From Myxococcus sp. (GTDB lineage Bacteria > Myxococcota > Myxococcia > Myxococcales > Myxococcaceae), in contig JACSRE010000210.1 in assembly GCA_014879945.1 (NCBI GenBank), positions 1 through 56,182 on the forward strand: a DNA stretch of 56,182 nucleotides. The letters run 5' to 3'. Below the pieces are notes generated by a model, which worked only from the letters and a program-made list of their open reading frames with translations, did no database searches and was not told the DNA's origin. This document shows positions 44,090-52,942 of the stretch, piece after piece. A program made the position numbers and the translations under genes. Position 1 is the first letter of the stretch, and every line of letters starts with the position of its first letter.

Positions 44090-46891
44090 TTGGCGATTGA
44101 TGCAGAACAGGTGATGGCCCTCGTGCAGAGCGCAGGGCGTCTGGTGGGAATCAAGGAGCTGTTGCGCGCTGGCGGGTTGAACCCCGGCGAGCAGACGGTC
44201 CTCAAGCGCATCTTGCGCGACCTCGTGAAGGACGGGCGCCTCGAGCGCGACGGAAAGCGGTTCGGCGTGCCCGGGCAACCGCACGCCCGCACCTCGGGCC
44301 CGGCGTGGGACTCGAAGAAGCCCAGCGCCGTACGCGCGAAGGCTGGCGTCGCCCCCGGGTTCAAGAAGGGCGCCGCGGCGCCCCAGGCCCGGAAGGCCCG
44401 TGACGAGGCGCCCTTCGGGCTCTCGAGAGGGAAGGGGAAGAAGCCCGCCGAGCAGAAGCCCGCGGGCCGGCCAGCCCACGGCTCCGAGCGGCCCAGGAGC
44501 GGCTCAGGCCCGGTGTTGATGGAGGGCATCATCAACCACCACCCCGACGGCTTCGCCTTCGTGCGCGCCCTCACGGGAAAGTCGGAAGACGTCTTCATTC
44601 CTCCCGATCAGGCCCGCAAGGCGCTCGATCACGATCGGGTGGTCGTCGAGGTCGTGCCCCAGCGCGGCGGCCGCACCCTCGGGCGCATCGTCGAGGTGAA
44701 GCGTCGAACCCGCCAGCACGTGATCGGCGTCTACGCCGAGGCCCGCGGCGCGGCGTGGGTCGAGCCCCGAGAGGCCTCGCTGGGGCTCATCGACGTGCCC
44801 AAGACGCAGCTCGCGCGCCCCGGCGACATCGTCAAGGTGCGGCTGGGCGTGGCCGAGAAGCTCCTGCGCGGCCACGAGCACCGGCTGGTGGGCGAGGTCT
44901 CGGGCTCGCTGGGCGCCGAGGCCGACCACTCCGTCGAGGTGCTCTCGGTCGCGTTCTCGCGCGGCTTCCACGACGAGTTCCCCGACGAGGTGATGGACGA
45001 GGCCGACGCCTTTCCGCTCGAGCTGACCGAGGCCGATCTTCGCGGGCGCCGCGACCTGCGCCAGCTGCCGCTCGTCACCATCGATGGCGAAGACGCCCGC
45101 GACTTCGACGACGCGATCTACGTCGAGCCCGCCGGGCAGGGCTGGCGGCTGGTGGTCGCCATCGCCGACGTCTCGCACTACGTGACCCAAGGGAGCGCGC
45201 TCGACGCCGAGGCGCTCCACCGCGCGACCAGCGTCTACCTGCCGGGGCGCGTGCTGCCGATGCTGCCCGAGCGCCTCTCGAACGGCCTGTGCTCGCTCAA
45301 GCCCGAGGAAGATCGCCTGTGCATGGTCGCCGACATGGTGATCGATCGCACCGGCGTCACCCAGCAGACCGAGGTGTACGCCGCGGTGATGCGCAGCAGG
45401 GCCCGATGCACGTACACCGAGGTGCACCAGGTGCTGAACGGTGAAGACGTGCCCCACCGCGCGTTCTTGAAGCCGATGCTGGAAGACGCCCACCGGCTCA
45501 TCAAGGCGCTCAACGCCATGCGCAACGCCCGCGGCGCCATCGACTTCGACCTGCCCGAGACGCGGCCCGAGCTCGACGACCAGGGGCTGCCGGTGAGGCT
45601 GGTGCGCCGTGAGCGGTGGGAGAGCCACCGCCTCGTCGAGGAGTGCATGCTGGCGGCGAACGAGGCCGTGGCCCGCGAATTCCGAAAGGCCGGCCGGGTC
45701 ACCGTCAACCGCTACCACGGGGAGCCCGACGCCGACCGCCTCTCCGCGTTCCTCACCCTCCTGGGGGCCTACGGCATCGCGGTGCCGAAGGACCACAAGG
45801 TGGACTCGAAGCAGCTCAACCAGATCTTGAAGGAGCTCGACGGGCACCCCGAGCAGAAGGCGCTGCACCAGCTCGCCCTGCGCTCGATGATGCAGGCGGT
45901 GTACTCGTCAGAGACCGCCGGCCACTACGGGCTGGGGGCGCTCGACTACCTGCACTTCACCTCGCCGATCCGCCGCTACCCCGACCTGCTGGTGCACCGG
46001 CTGCTCAAGCAGTGGTGGAAGACGAAACACGAGCTGGCTGAGCGCGAGCTCGAGGAGCTCGAGTCGATGGCGCAGCACGCCAGCGAGCGTGAGCGCGCCG
46101 CGATGCTGGTGGAGCGAGAGGTCAACGCCCTCTACAGCTGCCTGCTGATGAAGGACCGGGTGGGCGAGTCCTTCCCCGCCACGGTGTCGTCGCTCGCCGA
46201 GCACGGCTTCTTCGTCGAGCTCGACGACCTCTTCATCGAGGGCCTCGTCAAGGGCGAGACGCTGTACCCGCAGTTCGAGTTCGACCAGGCGACCTACCGC
46301 ATCAACTACGGCAACGGCCGCGTCGTGAAGGTCGGCCTGAAGTGCACGGTGACGCTGGTCGCGGTGAACCTCACCCGGAAGCAGATGGACTTCGCCGTCG
46401 AGGGCTTCGCCGACGAAGACGAGGTGCTCACGCCCTACGAGGCGCGCGCGAAAAAGAAGGGCGGCGCGCGAGGTGGGCCCCGCGGCGCCTCCAGCCGCGG
46501 TGACGATCGCCGCGGCCCTGAGCGCGGCCGCCCCAACCGGGCCGACCTCGCGATTCGGGGCAAGCGCGGTGACGCGCCACCCGCGCGGAGCTCCCAGCGC
46601 GAGGAGCGTGCGCCGCGCGCGCTCCCGGCGAAGGAGCGCTTCGTGCCCTCGACGGTGGAGCGCCCCCGGCCGCCCGCCGAGGCACCGCGCACGGCCCCGG
46701 CCTCACCGTCGGGCGGCTTCGACCCTCGCGCGGTGCTCGATCGCCTGTGGTCGGAGCGAGGCGGCAAGCCTGCGCCGGCCCCCCGCGAGCGTGAGTCGGA
46801 GCGGTCGAGTTCGAGCCGGTCCGACCGCAGCGATCGCGGTGGCCGATACGATCGTGGCGGCAAGAATGATCGGGGCGGCCGCCGCCGCTGA
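44090..46891 (+). CDS. rnr: Ribonuclease R
   Basis: 3'-to-5' exoribonuclease that degrades structured RNA. The 933-residue product runs: winged-helix N-terminus (about 5-60), a basic linker (about 65-140, rich in Lys, Arg, Ala, Pro), cold-shock domains (about 140-320), the RNB catalytic domain (about 325-680) with the metal-binding cluster IDGEDARDFDDA (331-342), an S1 domain (about 715-800), and a basic Arg/Gly/Ser-rich tail of over 120 residues (RSDRSDRGGRYDRGGK). I chose the TTG at 44090 because GGAGAG stands 5 bases upstream; a GTG at 44000 has none. Linker and tail are longer than in E. coli RNase R. Confidence 0.93.
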   Translation: MAIDAEQVMALVQSAGRLVGIKELLRAGGLNPGEQTVLKRILRDLVKDGRLERDGKRFGVPGQPHARTSGPAWDSKKPSAVRAKAGVAPGFKKGAAAPQARKARDEAPFGLSRGKGKKPAEQKPAGRPAHGSERPRSGSGPVLMEGIINHHPDGFAFVRALTGKSEDVFIPPDQARKALDHDRVVVEVVPQRGGRTLGRIVEVKRRTRQHVIGVYAEARGAAWVEPREASLGLIDVPKTQLARPGDIVKVRLGVAEKLLRGHEHRLVGEVSGSLGAEADHSVEVLSVAFSRGFHDEFPDEVMDEADAFPLELTEADLRGRRDLRQLPLVTIDGEDARDFDDAIYVEPAGQGWRLVVAIADVSHYVTQGSALDAEALHRATSVYLPGRVLPMLPERLSNGLCSLKPEEDRLCMVADMVIDRTGVTQQTEVYAAVMRSRARCTYTEVHQVLNGEDVPHRAFLKPMLEDAHRLIKALNAMRNARGAIDFDLPETRPELDDQGLPVRLVRRERWESHRLVEECMLAANEAVAREFRKAGRVTVNRYHGEPDADRLSAFLTLLGAYGIAVPKDHKVDSKQLNQILKELDGHPEQKALHQLALRSMMQAVYSSETAGHYGLGALDYLHFTSPIRRYPDLLVHRLLKQWWKTKHELAERELEELESMAQHASERERAAMLVEREVNALYSCLLMKDRVGESFPATVSSLAEHGFFVELDDLFIEGLVKGETLYPQFEFDQATYRINYGNGRVVKVGLKCTVTLVAVNLTRKQMDFAVEGFADEDEVLTPYEARAKKKGGARGGPRGASSRGDDRRGPERGRPNRADLAIRGKRGDAPPARSSQREERAPRALPAKERFVPSTVERPRPPAEAPRTAPASPSGGFDPRAVLDRLWSERGGKPAPAPRERESERSSSSRSDRSDRGGRYDRGGKNDRGGRRR

Positions 46892-47262
46892 GCGCGTAGG
46901 GCTCGGCGAGCGGAGTTCACCGGGTGGCGGGGCAGGGCGTGCCGACGAGCGCGCAGGCCGGCGCCCTCTTGGCCGGCCTTCGCGGGCTCATCACGCGCCC
47001 ACCTGTCCGCGCGAGGCAATGCATCGCAGAAGCCAGCCTCGCCTCGTCGGCCTGTGCAGCTCCACAACGCCGCGCACCGCGACCTCGAGACCAAGCTCAG
47101 GCCGCGCGACGCCCTCGAGTCCCTGGGGGGCGCGTCGACCCGGCAGGCCAGTCGGCCGGCGTTGCGCTCACGCCCGCGGGCATGGCCGCAACCAGCGCCT
47201 CGAAGCGCGGGTGCGGTGGACGGACGGGACCTGGCGTGTGCGCCTCGACCGCGCCGGGCGGC
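46892..47262. other. Gap between rnr and dus, no gene seen
   Basis: These 371 bases lie between convergent genes. Open frames cross them, but they continue as antisense of dus or rnr and have no ribosome-binding site or recognisable protein. A short translated stretch (RVRWTDGTWRVRLDRAGRL) near 47209-47266 looks protein-like but has no support around it. No tRNA, terminator with T tract or repeat was found. Confidence 0.5.
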
Positions 47263-48222
47263 TCAGCGCATGTGCTCGTTCGACGGCAGCTCGGGCCCCG
47301 AGGCGGCCGCTCCGCTCAGGCGCGCGCGCAGCCGCCGAAAGCCCTCGGCGTGCCACTCGAAGTACTTCGGCTTGCTGCCGAGCTCCGTGGCCCGGCGGGT
47401 CCACTCGTTCTGCGCCGCGTCGAGCTCCGCGACCGTGGGCAGGCCCGCGCCACGGCCCGTCAGCTCGCGGAAGATCCACGGCGAGCGGATGGCCCCGCGG
47501 GCGACCATCACGCCGTCACAGCCGAACCCCTCCATCACCCGGCGCGCCGCCTCGATGGAGACGACGTCGCCGTTGCCGATGATCGGCACGGTGGCGCGCC
47601 GCCTGATCTCGGCGAACGCCTCCCAGTGGGCCGGGGTCGTCGACTCTTCGCGGGCGTGCCGGGCGTGCACCGTCAGCCCGTCGAGCAGCTCGTTGGCCAG
47701 CTCGACGATCGGCAGAAAGACCTGCTGGTCCAGCTCAGCCCGGTTGAGCCCCAGGCGGATCTTCGCGGTCACCGCGCCGATGGGCAGGGCGGTCGTCTTC
47801 TTCCAGGCCTGGAGCACCTCGAAGATCGCGCGCAGCTTGTGGTGGCGCTTGAGCAGGGCAGGGCCCGCGCCCACCCGAATCACCTCGGGTGAGGGGCAGC
47901 CGAAGTTCAGATCGACCGCGCGCAGGTTCCTGAAGTGGGGGTGGGTGGAGGCGGCGAGCGCGTCGAGCTTCGCGAGGGCCTCGGCCAGCTCCTTCTCGTT
48001 CGCCACCATCAACTGCACGCCCGTGGGCACGTCGGCGTCGAAGCTGTCGATGAGATCGATGGTGCTCTTGTTGTTCCGCACCAGGCCGCGCGCGCGAATC
48101 ATCTCGGTCCAGGTGAAGCCGGCGCCGAGCGACCAGCAGAGCCGTCGGAACGCCGCGTCGCTGACCGACTCGAGCGGCGAGAGCAGGTAGGCAGAGGCGA
48201 GCTCGAGCGCGCCCAGCCTCAC
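47263..48222 (-). CDS. tRNA-dihydrouridine synthase
   Basis: FMN-dependent enzyme that reduces uridine to dihydrouridine in tRNA. The 319-residue protein has the Dus TIM-barrel signature: LLSPLESVSD at the N-terminus, catalytic C109 in DLNFGCPSPE, VTAKIRLG with the substrate lysine, LTVHARH, and phosphate-binding IIGNGDV and VMVARGAIRSPW. I cannot decide between DusA, B and C. The GTG at 48222 overlaps the mutS2 stop by 4 bases (GTGA), so the two are translationally coupled. Confidence 0.92.
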   Translation of the reverse strand: MRLGALELASAYLLSPLESVSDAAFRRLCWSLGAGFTWTEMIRARGLVRNNKSTIDLIDSFDADVPTGVQLMVANEKELAEALAKLDALAASTHPHFRNLRAVDLNFGCPSPEVIRVGAGPALLKRHHKLRAIFEVLQAWKKTTALPIGAVTAKIRLGLNRAELDQQVFLPIVELANELLDGLTVHARHAREESTTPAHWEAFAEIRRRATVPIIGNGDVVSIEAARRVMEGFGCDGVMVARGAIRSPWIFRELTGRGAGLPTVAELDAAQNEWTRRATELGSKPKYFEWHAEGFRRLRARLSGAAASGPELPSNEHMR

Positions 48223-50630
48223 GCCAGCTCCACCACCGTCACGCCGTCGCCCCCCTCTGGGCCGTCGCCCGGCCTGAAGGTCTTCGCGTACGGAGAGCCG
48301 CGCAGGTACTCGCGCACCATCGTCTTGAGCGCCCCGGTGCCGTGCCCGTGGAGCAGAATGGCGGCCCCTTCGCCGTCGCGAGAGACGCGATCGAGGAACC
48401 GCTCGACCTCTCGCACCGCGTCTTCGCCCCGCTGCCCGCGGAGATCGAGCGTCGGGCTGGCCAGCGTCATCGGCCTGGCAGCGGTCGCCTCGGCGCGCTT
48501 GAGCTGCTCGTCCTTCCTGGTGGCAGGGGAGGGGAACCGGCTCGCCGGCGCCGCCGCCTTCTTCGTCGGCAGGAGCTCCGAGGCTGGCACCCGCATGCGC
48601 AAGGCCCCCATGGTGACGACCACCGCGTCTTGCGACACGTCGACGATCTCGACCTCGGCGTCGAGCGAGCGGTGCCGGGCGCGCGCGCCGACCTTGAGCT
48701 CGAGCGGCGCCAGCTCCTCGGGCCCCGACTTGAGCGAAGCCCGCACCGTGCGCTCGGCCGCGGCCTGCTCGTTGATGCGGGTCGACAGCTCGGCCGCCGA
48801 CTGCTTCGCGGCCGTCAGCGCCTTCTCGCTCCGGTCGGTCTCGAGCCGCTCCACCAAGGCCCGAATCTGCGTGCGGGCGTACTCGAGCTCCGCGCGGAGC
48901 GACTCGCGGAACTTCAGCTCCTCCTCGCGCTTCTTGCGCTCCACCTCGGCCAGCTGCTGCTCGGCCGTGGCCTTGAGCGCCCGCGCCTCTTTCGCGTCGC
49001 GCTCGGCCTGGTCGCGCTGGTCGAGCATCTTGCGGCGCTCGTCCTCCGCGGCCTGGAGCGCCTTCGAGAGGGCCCCGCCCGAGTTCTGCGAGAGGTGCGT
49101 CGCGCGGGCGCAGATCGCCTCGGGCAAGCCGACGCGTCGCGCGATGTCGATGGCCGACGACGCCCCCGACGCGCCCAGCTGCAGCCGGTACGTCGGCGCC
49201 ATCTTCTTCGAGTCGAAGCCCACCCGGCCGTTGACGAAGCGCGGGTCGAGGTGCGCGAGGGCCTTGAGCTCCTCGAGGTGCGTCGTCACCAGCACCAGCG
49301 CGCCCTTCTCGAGCAGATCTTCGAGCACCGCGGTGGCGATGGCCGCGCCCTCTCGGGGGTCGGTGTCGGCGGCGATCTCGTCGATCAGCACCAGCGCCCC
49401 CTTCTTCGCGGTCGCCACCACGTGCTTGAGCACGGTGACGTGGGCCGAGAACGTCGAGAGGCCCTGATCGAGATCCTGCAGGTCGCCGATCGCCGAGTGC
49501 ACCTGGTTGAAGAGGGGGATCGAGGAGCCCGGATCGACCGGGATCGGCAGCCCGGCGCGCACCATCAGCGCGCACAGCCCGATGCCGGTGAGGGTGATCG
49601 TCTTGCCGCCCGCGTTCGGGCCCGACACCACCAGCGCGCGGGCCCCCTCGGAGAGGTCGACGTCGTTGGCGATCACCTGATCGCCCTTGAGCACCAGCCG
49701 CGGGTGCCGCAGGCCCCTGACGTTGAGCGGCCCGTGCGCGGGGTGAACCGACGGCGCGGTGGCGTGCAGATCGTTCGACAGCAGGGCGATCGCCTCGAGC
49801 TCGTCGAGCTCTGCCGCAGCCAGCAGCCCGTCTTCGATCTTCGAGGCCTCGCGCGCGACCAGCCCCGAGAGCTCCATGAGCACCTTGCGCTCTTCTTCGA
49901 GCACCACCGACTGCGCGATGGCCAGCTCGTTGCCCACGCCGATCAGCTCCTGTGGCTCGACGAAGAGCGTCTGGCCCGACTGGCTGGCGTTGTGCACGAT
50001 GCCGTCGATCTCGCGCTGGTGGCTCGAGAGCACCGGCACCACGTAGCGATCGTTGCGGACCGAGTAGTAGCCCTCTTGCAGGTTGCTCGAGAACTTCTCG
50101 TCCCGCAGGAGCGCGTCGAGGCGGGCACGAATGCGGCGGTGCAGGCCGCGCGCGCGATCTCGGGCCTCGCGCAGGTCGTCGCTGGCCCGATCCGAGATCT
50201 CTCCGCTCGCCTCGAAGCTGCGATCGAGCCGGGTCGCCAGGCGCCCCAACAGCGGCATGCGCCGGCCGAGCGCGGCGAGCGAGGGGAACCGCTCACGCCG
50301 CTCCTGCAGCACCTCGTAGGTGCGCTCGAAGGCAAACAGCGCCGCGCAGATCGACATCAGCTCTCGCGGCCCGAGCAGCCCGCCCTTGGTCGCCCGGTCG
50401 AGCGAGGGGCGGAAGTCGGTGAGCCCCCCGAGCGGCAGCGAGAGCGGCTCCTGCTTGAGGCCCCGGGCCTCTTCGACCCGCTCCAGGCTCGCCAGCACCT
50501 CGGGCAGCCCGTCGAGGAAGGGCCGCGCGACGCCGCGTGACTTGCCCACCTCCGTGCGGCAGCGGGAGCCGATGGCCGCCCGAACGTCGTCGAAGCCAAG
50601 GGCGGTGAGGGTGCGATCGGTGACGTCCAC
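48219..50630 (-). CDS. mutS2: Endonuclease MutS2
   Basis: MutS-family ATPase of the MutS2 type, reported to suppress homologous recombination or rescue stalled ribosomes in different bacteria. The 803-residue protein lacks the mismatch-recognition N-terminal domain of MutS, has core and clamp helices (1-320), an ABC-type ATPase domain with Walker A GPNAGGKT (337-344) and Walker B LVLIDEIAADTD, a coiled region (about 510-620), and a C-terminal Smr domain (about 720-803) with LDLRGQRGEDAV and LHGHGTGALK. The GTG at 50630 follows GGAG by 7 bases; the open frame extends upstream into the divergent gene. dus overlaps its end. Confidence 0.95.
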   Translation of the reverse strand: MDVTDRTLTALGFDDVRAAIGSRCRTEVGKSRGVARPFLDGLPEVLASLERVEEARGLKQEPLSLPLGGLTDFRPSLDRATKGGLLGPRELMSICAALFAFERTYEVLQERRERFPSLAALGRRMPLLGRLATRLDRSFEASGEISDRASDDLREARDRARGLHRRIRARLDALLRDEKFSSNLQEGYYSVRNDRYVVPVLSSHQREIDGIVHNASQSGQTLFVEPQELIGVGNELAIAQSVVLEEERKVLMELSGLVAREASKIEDGLLAAAELDELEAIALLSNDLHATAPSVHPAHGPLNVRGLRHPRLVLKGDQVIANDVDLSEGARALVVSGPNAGGKTITLTGIGLCALMVRAGLPIPVDPGSSIPLFNQVHSAIGDLQDLDQGLSTFSAHVTVLKHVVATAKKGALVLIDEIAADTDPREGAAIATAVLEDLLEKGALVLVTTHLEELKALAHLDPRFVNGRVGFDSKKMAPTYRLQLGASGASSAIDIARRVGLPEAICARATHLSQNSGGALSKALQAAEDERRKMLDQRDQAERDAKEARALKATAEQQLAEVERKKREEELKFRESLRAELEYARTQIRALVERLETDRSEKALTAAKQSAAELSTRINEQAAAERTVRASLKSGPEELAPLELKVGARARHRSLDAEVEIVDVSQDAVVVTMGALRMRVPASELLPTKKAAAPASRFPSPATRKDEQLKRAEATAARPMTLASPTLDLRGQRGEDAVREVERFLDRVSRDGEGAAILLHGHGTGALKTMVREYLRGSPYAKTFRPGDGPEGGDGVTVVELA

Positions 50631-50753
50631 GTGGGTGCTCCAGGAGAGAGGCCACGGTGCATAGCCGCCCGCGCCCCCGACGGCGACGTGTTCCACCTGC
50701 ACGATCTGACCGAGGTGCGGCGACAAGCGCCAGACCCGTGGTACGGCACCTGC

Positions 50754-51434
50754 GTGGTCTCCCTTGTCCTGGTCGTCCTGGCGGCGGCCCCCCATCAGGC
50801 GCAGCTGTCCGAGGCGCTGGCGCTCGAGAAGTCGGGGCGCGACGGCCTCGCCCTCGAGCGCCTCGAGGCCCTGAGCGTGCTCGACCCCACCTGGGAGACC
50901 AGCCGCATGGAGCTGGCTCGGCTCCGCCTCAAGCTGGGCGCTGACGCCGAGCGGGCAGGGTGGCACGCCGACATCGCGCGCTCGTTGAGCCCCGAGAACC
51001 CGCGGGCGCACTACCTGTTCGCGCTCGCCGAAGACGAGGCGGGCCGCGCGGAGTCCGCGATCCGCGCGCTCGAGGTCGCGCTCACCCTCCGCGCCGAGTT
51101 CCCCGACGCCCGCCTTCGCCTCGCGACGATCCTCTCGGCGCAGCGCCGCTGGAGAGAGGCCGTCGCGCAGTGGCGGCTCTACCTGGCCACCGCGCCCACG
51201 GCCACGGGCGCGCGGCTCCAGCTCGCCCTGGCGCTCGATCGCGCTGGAGAGCTCAAGGCCGCCGAGCGGGAGCTGCGCGCCCTCAGCAAGCTCGACGCCG
51301 TGCGCGTCGTGGCGACCAGGCGGCTCATCGACCTGCTCGAGCACTCCCACCGGGCCTCCGAAGCGGCGGCGCTGCGGCGCTCGCTCGAGGTGCCCGGCCG
51401 GGTGCTCCGCCCCCTCAAACCGTCGGGTCGCTGA
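50754..51434 (+). CDS. Exported TPR protein
   Basis: A protein of about 226 residues with a hydrophobic start (VVSLVLVVLAAAP) and several TPR-like helical pairs (ALALEKSGRDGLALERLEAL, RAHYLFALAEDEAGRAESAI, ARLQLALALDRAGELKAAER). TPR proteins mediate protein contacts; no catalytic motif is visible. The start is uncertain; GTG at 50754 or 50757 gives a signal peptide, while an earlier start at 50631 would add 41 residues with no homology and overlap the mutS2 promoter region. It is divergent from mutS2 and precedes another TPR gene by 55 bases. Confidence 0.7.
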   Translation: MVSLVLVVLAAAPHQAQLSEALALEKSGRDGLALERLEALSVLDPTWETSRMELARLRLKLGADAERAGWHADIARSLSPENPRAHYLFALAEDEAGRAESAIRALEVALTLRAEFPDARLRLATILSAQRRWREAVAQWRLYLATAPTATGARLQLALALDRAGELKAAERELRALSKLDAVRVVATRRLIDLLEHSHRASEAAALRRSLEVPGRVLRPLKPSGR

Positions 51435-51489
51435 CGGGGCTCAACCCTTCGGACTTTCGGGCTTCTTGCGCTCGGCTATACAGCCGTTC

Positions 51490-52938
51490 ATGAATCTCCG
51501 ACTGGCTGCTGGGGGGCTGCTGTTGGTGGCGGGAGCCGCGTGGGCGGGAGAGCCGCCCGGCCCCGACGCGCCGACCCCCGTGATCCTCAAAGAGCTGCGC
51601 CGCATCGAGAGCGCGGCGTGGCACGGGCGCGTCGACGGCGTGCGCATCGAGCTTCAGGAGCTGTCGAAGAGCCGGCCGACCGAGCCCTTGCTGCGCGTCT
51701 TCGTCGCCTGGTGCTCGATGCCGACCGACGACGCGTGGAACCAGCTGAAGAACGTCTCGCAGATCTACCCCGATCTGCCGTGGGCCCACTACGGCATGGG
51801 CCGCATCTACATCGGCTGGAAGATGCGCGACCTCGCCAAGGCCGCGCTCGAGCAGTCGATGAAGAAGGACGCCGCGTTCTACCCCGCGATGGTCGCGCTC
51901 GGAGACATGGCCCGCCTCAAGGATGATCTCGTCGAGGCCGAGCGGCAGTACCGCGCGGCCCTGGCCATCGCCGACGACGCCGAGGCCCACGCCGGCCTCG
52001 GGCTGGTGCTGGCGAAGAAGGGGCAGGGCGACGCGGCCCGCGCCGAGCTGACGACGGCCATCGCCGCCTGGCCCGATCAGCCCGCGGCGTTGCGGGAGCT
52101 GCTGGCGCTCCAGCAGGCCGCGAAGGACCCCGGCGTGATGAAGACCCTCTCGGCGCTCGCCGACCTCCAGCCGAAGGATCGTGACGTTCGCCGCCTCGTC
52201 GCCACCATGAAGTACGACGCCGGTGACAAGAAGGGAGCGCTCGCCGAGTACGAGAAGGTGCTCAAGCTCGGCAACCCCGATCTCGAGACGGCCTCCCGCA
52301 TGCTGTCGATGTACGCCGAGGTGAAGGACGTCGAGGGCGAAGAGCGCGCGGCCCTCCTGGTGGCCAGCCTCGACAAGGCCGCGGTGGCGCCCCTGGTGCG
52401 CGTCGCCGAGCTGCGTGCCGCGAAGAAGGACCTCGACGGCGCGGAGAAGACCCTCTTCGAGGCCCTCGAGCGCGACCGCGAGCTCGCCGACACCTGGCTC
52501 CGGCTGGGGAAGGTGAGCCTCGCGAAGGAGCAGCCGATCTTCGCGCTCGATCGCTTCCGCCGCGGCGGCGCCAGGACGAACTCCGGCGCCGAGGAATGCA
52601 AGGCAGAGGCGAAGAAGCTCGAGGAGCTCTTCAAGCTGCCCTCGAAGGCGGCGAAGGGCTCGGTCGATCGAATCTACGCGCAGGTCGCCAAGACGCTCGA
52701 CGAGGTCTACCGAGCGCGGCGGCAGGTGAAGCCCGAGCTCAAGGGCTCGCTCAAGGTGCGCGTCAAGGTGACCAAAGAGGGCGTGGTCGAGAGCTCCGAG
52801 ATCGTCGACGACACGCTCAACGACGCCGTCGTCGCCGGGCACGCGGTCTTCTCGCTGCGTGACGCCGAGTTCGAGGCCAAACGCCGCGAGCCCGTGTTCG
52901 AGTTCGAGCTGGGGCTGCCCGCGAAGAAGGGCAAGTGA
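51490..52938 (+). CDS. Exported TPR protein with AgmX/TonB-like C-terminus
   Basis: A 482-residue exported protein: signal peptide (MNLRLAAGGLLLVAGAAWA), a series of TPR units (about 70-360; WAHYGMGRIYIGWKMRDLAK, AHAGLGLVLAKKGQGDAARA), and a C-terminal domain (about 395-475) of alternating strands, GSLKVRVKVTKEGVVESSEI and FEFELGL. This end resembles the AgmX/PglI C-terminal domain of myxobacterial envelope proteins, related to TonB ends. It could be a periplasmic scaffold. The ATG at 51490 starts the signal peptide directly. NamZ-like gene follows after 4 bases. Confidence 0.8.
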   Translation: MNLRLAAGGLLLVAGAAWAGEPPGPDAPTPVILKELRRIESAAWHGRVDGVRIELQELSKSRPTEPLLRVFVAWCSMPTDDAWNQLKNVSQIYPDLPWAHYGMGRIYIGWKMRDLAKAALEQSMKKDAAFYPAMVALGDMARLKDDLVEAERQYRAALAIADDAEAHAGLGLVLAKKGQGDAARAELTTAIAAWPDQPAALRELLALQQAAKDPGVMKTLSALADLQPKDRDVRRLVATMKYDAGDKKGALAEYEKVLKLGNPDLETASRMLSMYAEVKDVEGEERAALLVASLDKAAVAPLVRVAELRAAKKDLDGAEKTLFEALERDRELADTWLRLGKVSLAKEQPIFALDRFRRGGARTNSGAEECKAEAKKLEELFKLPSKAAKGSVDRIYAQVAKTLDEVYRARRQVKPELKGSLKVRVKVTKEGVVESSEIVDDTLNDAVVAGHAVFSLRDAEFEAKRREPVFEFELGLPAKKGK

Positions 52939-52942
52939 GCCG

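Noticed and set aside
46924-47266. Possible gene remnant between rnr and dus
   Set aside because: A short protein-like stretch is present in one frame, but without start, ribosome-binding site or further similarity; the long frames there are antisense to dus.
48342-50540. Long open frame antisense to mutS2
   Set aside because: Arg/Ala/Leu-rich translation typical of the complementary strand of GC-rich genes; the same artefact occurs opposite most genes here.
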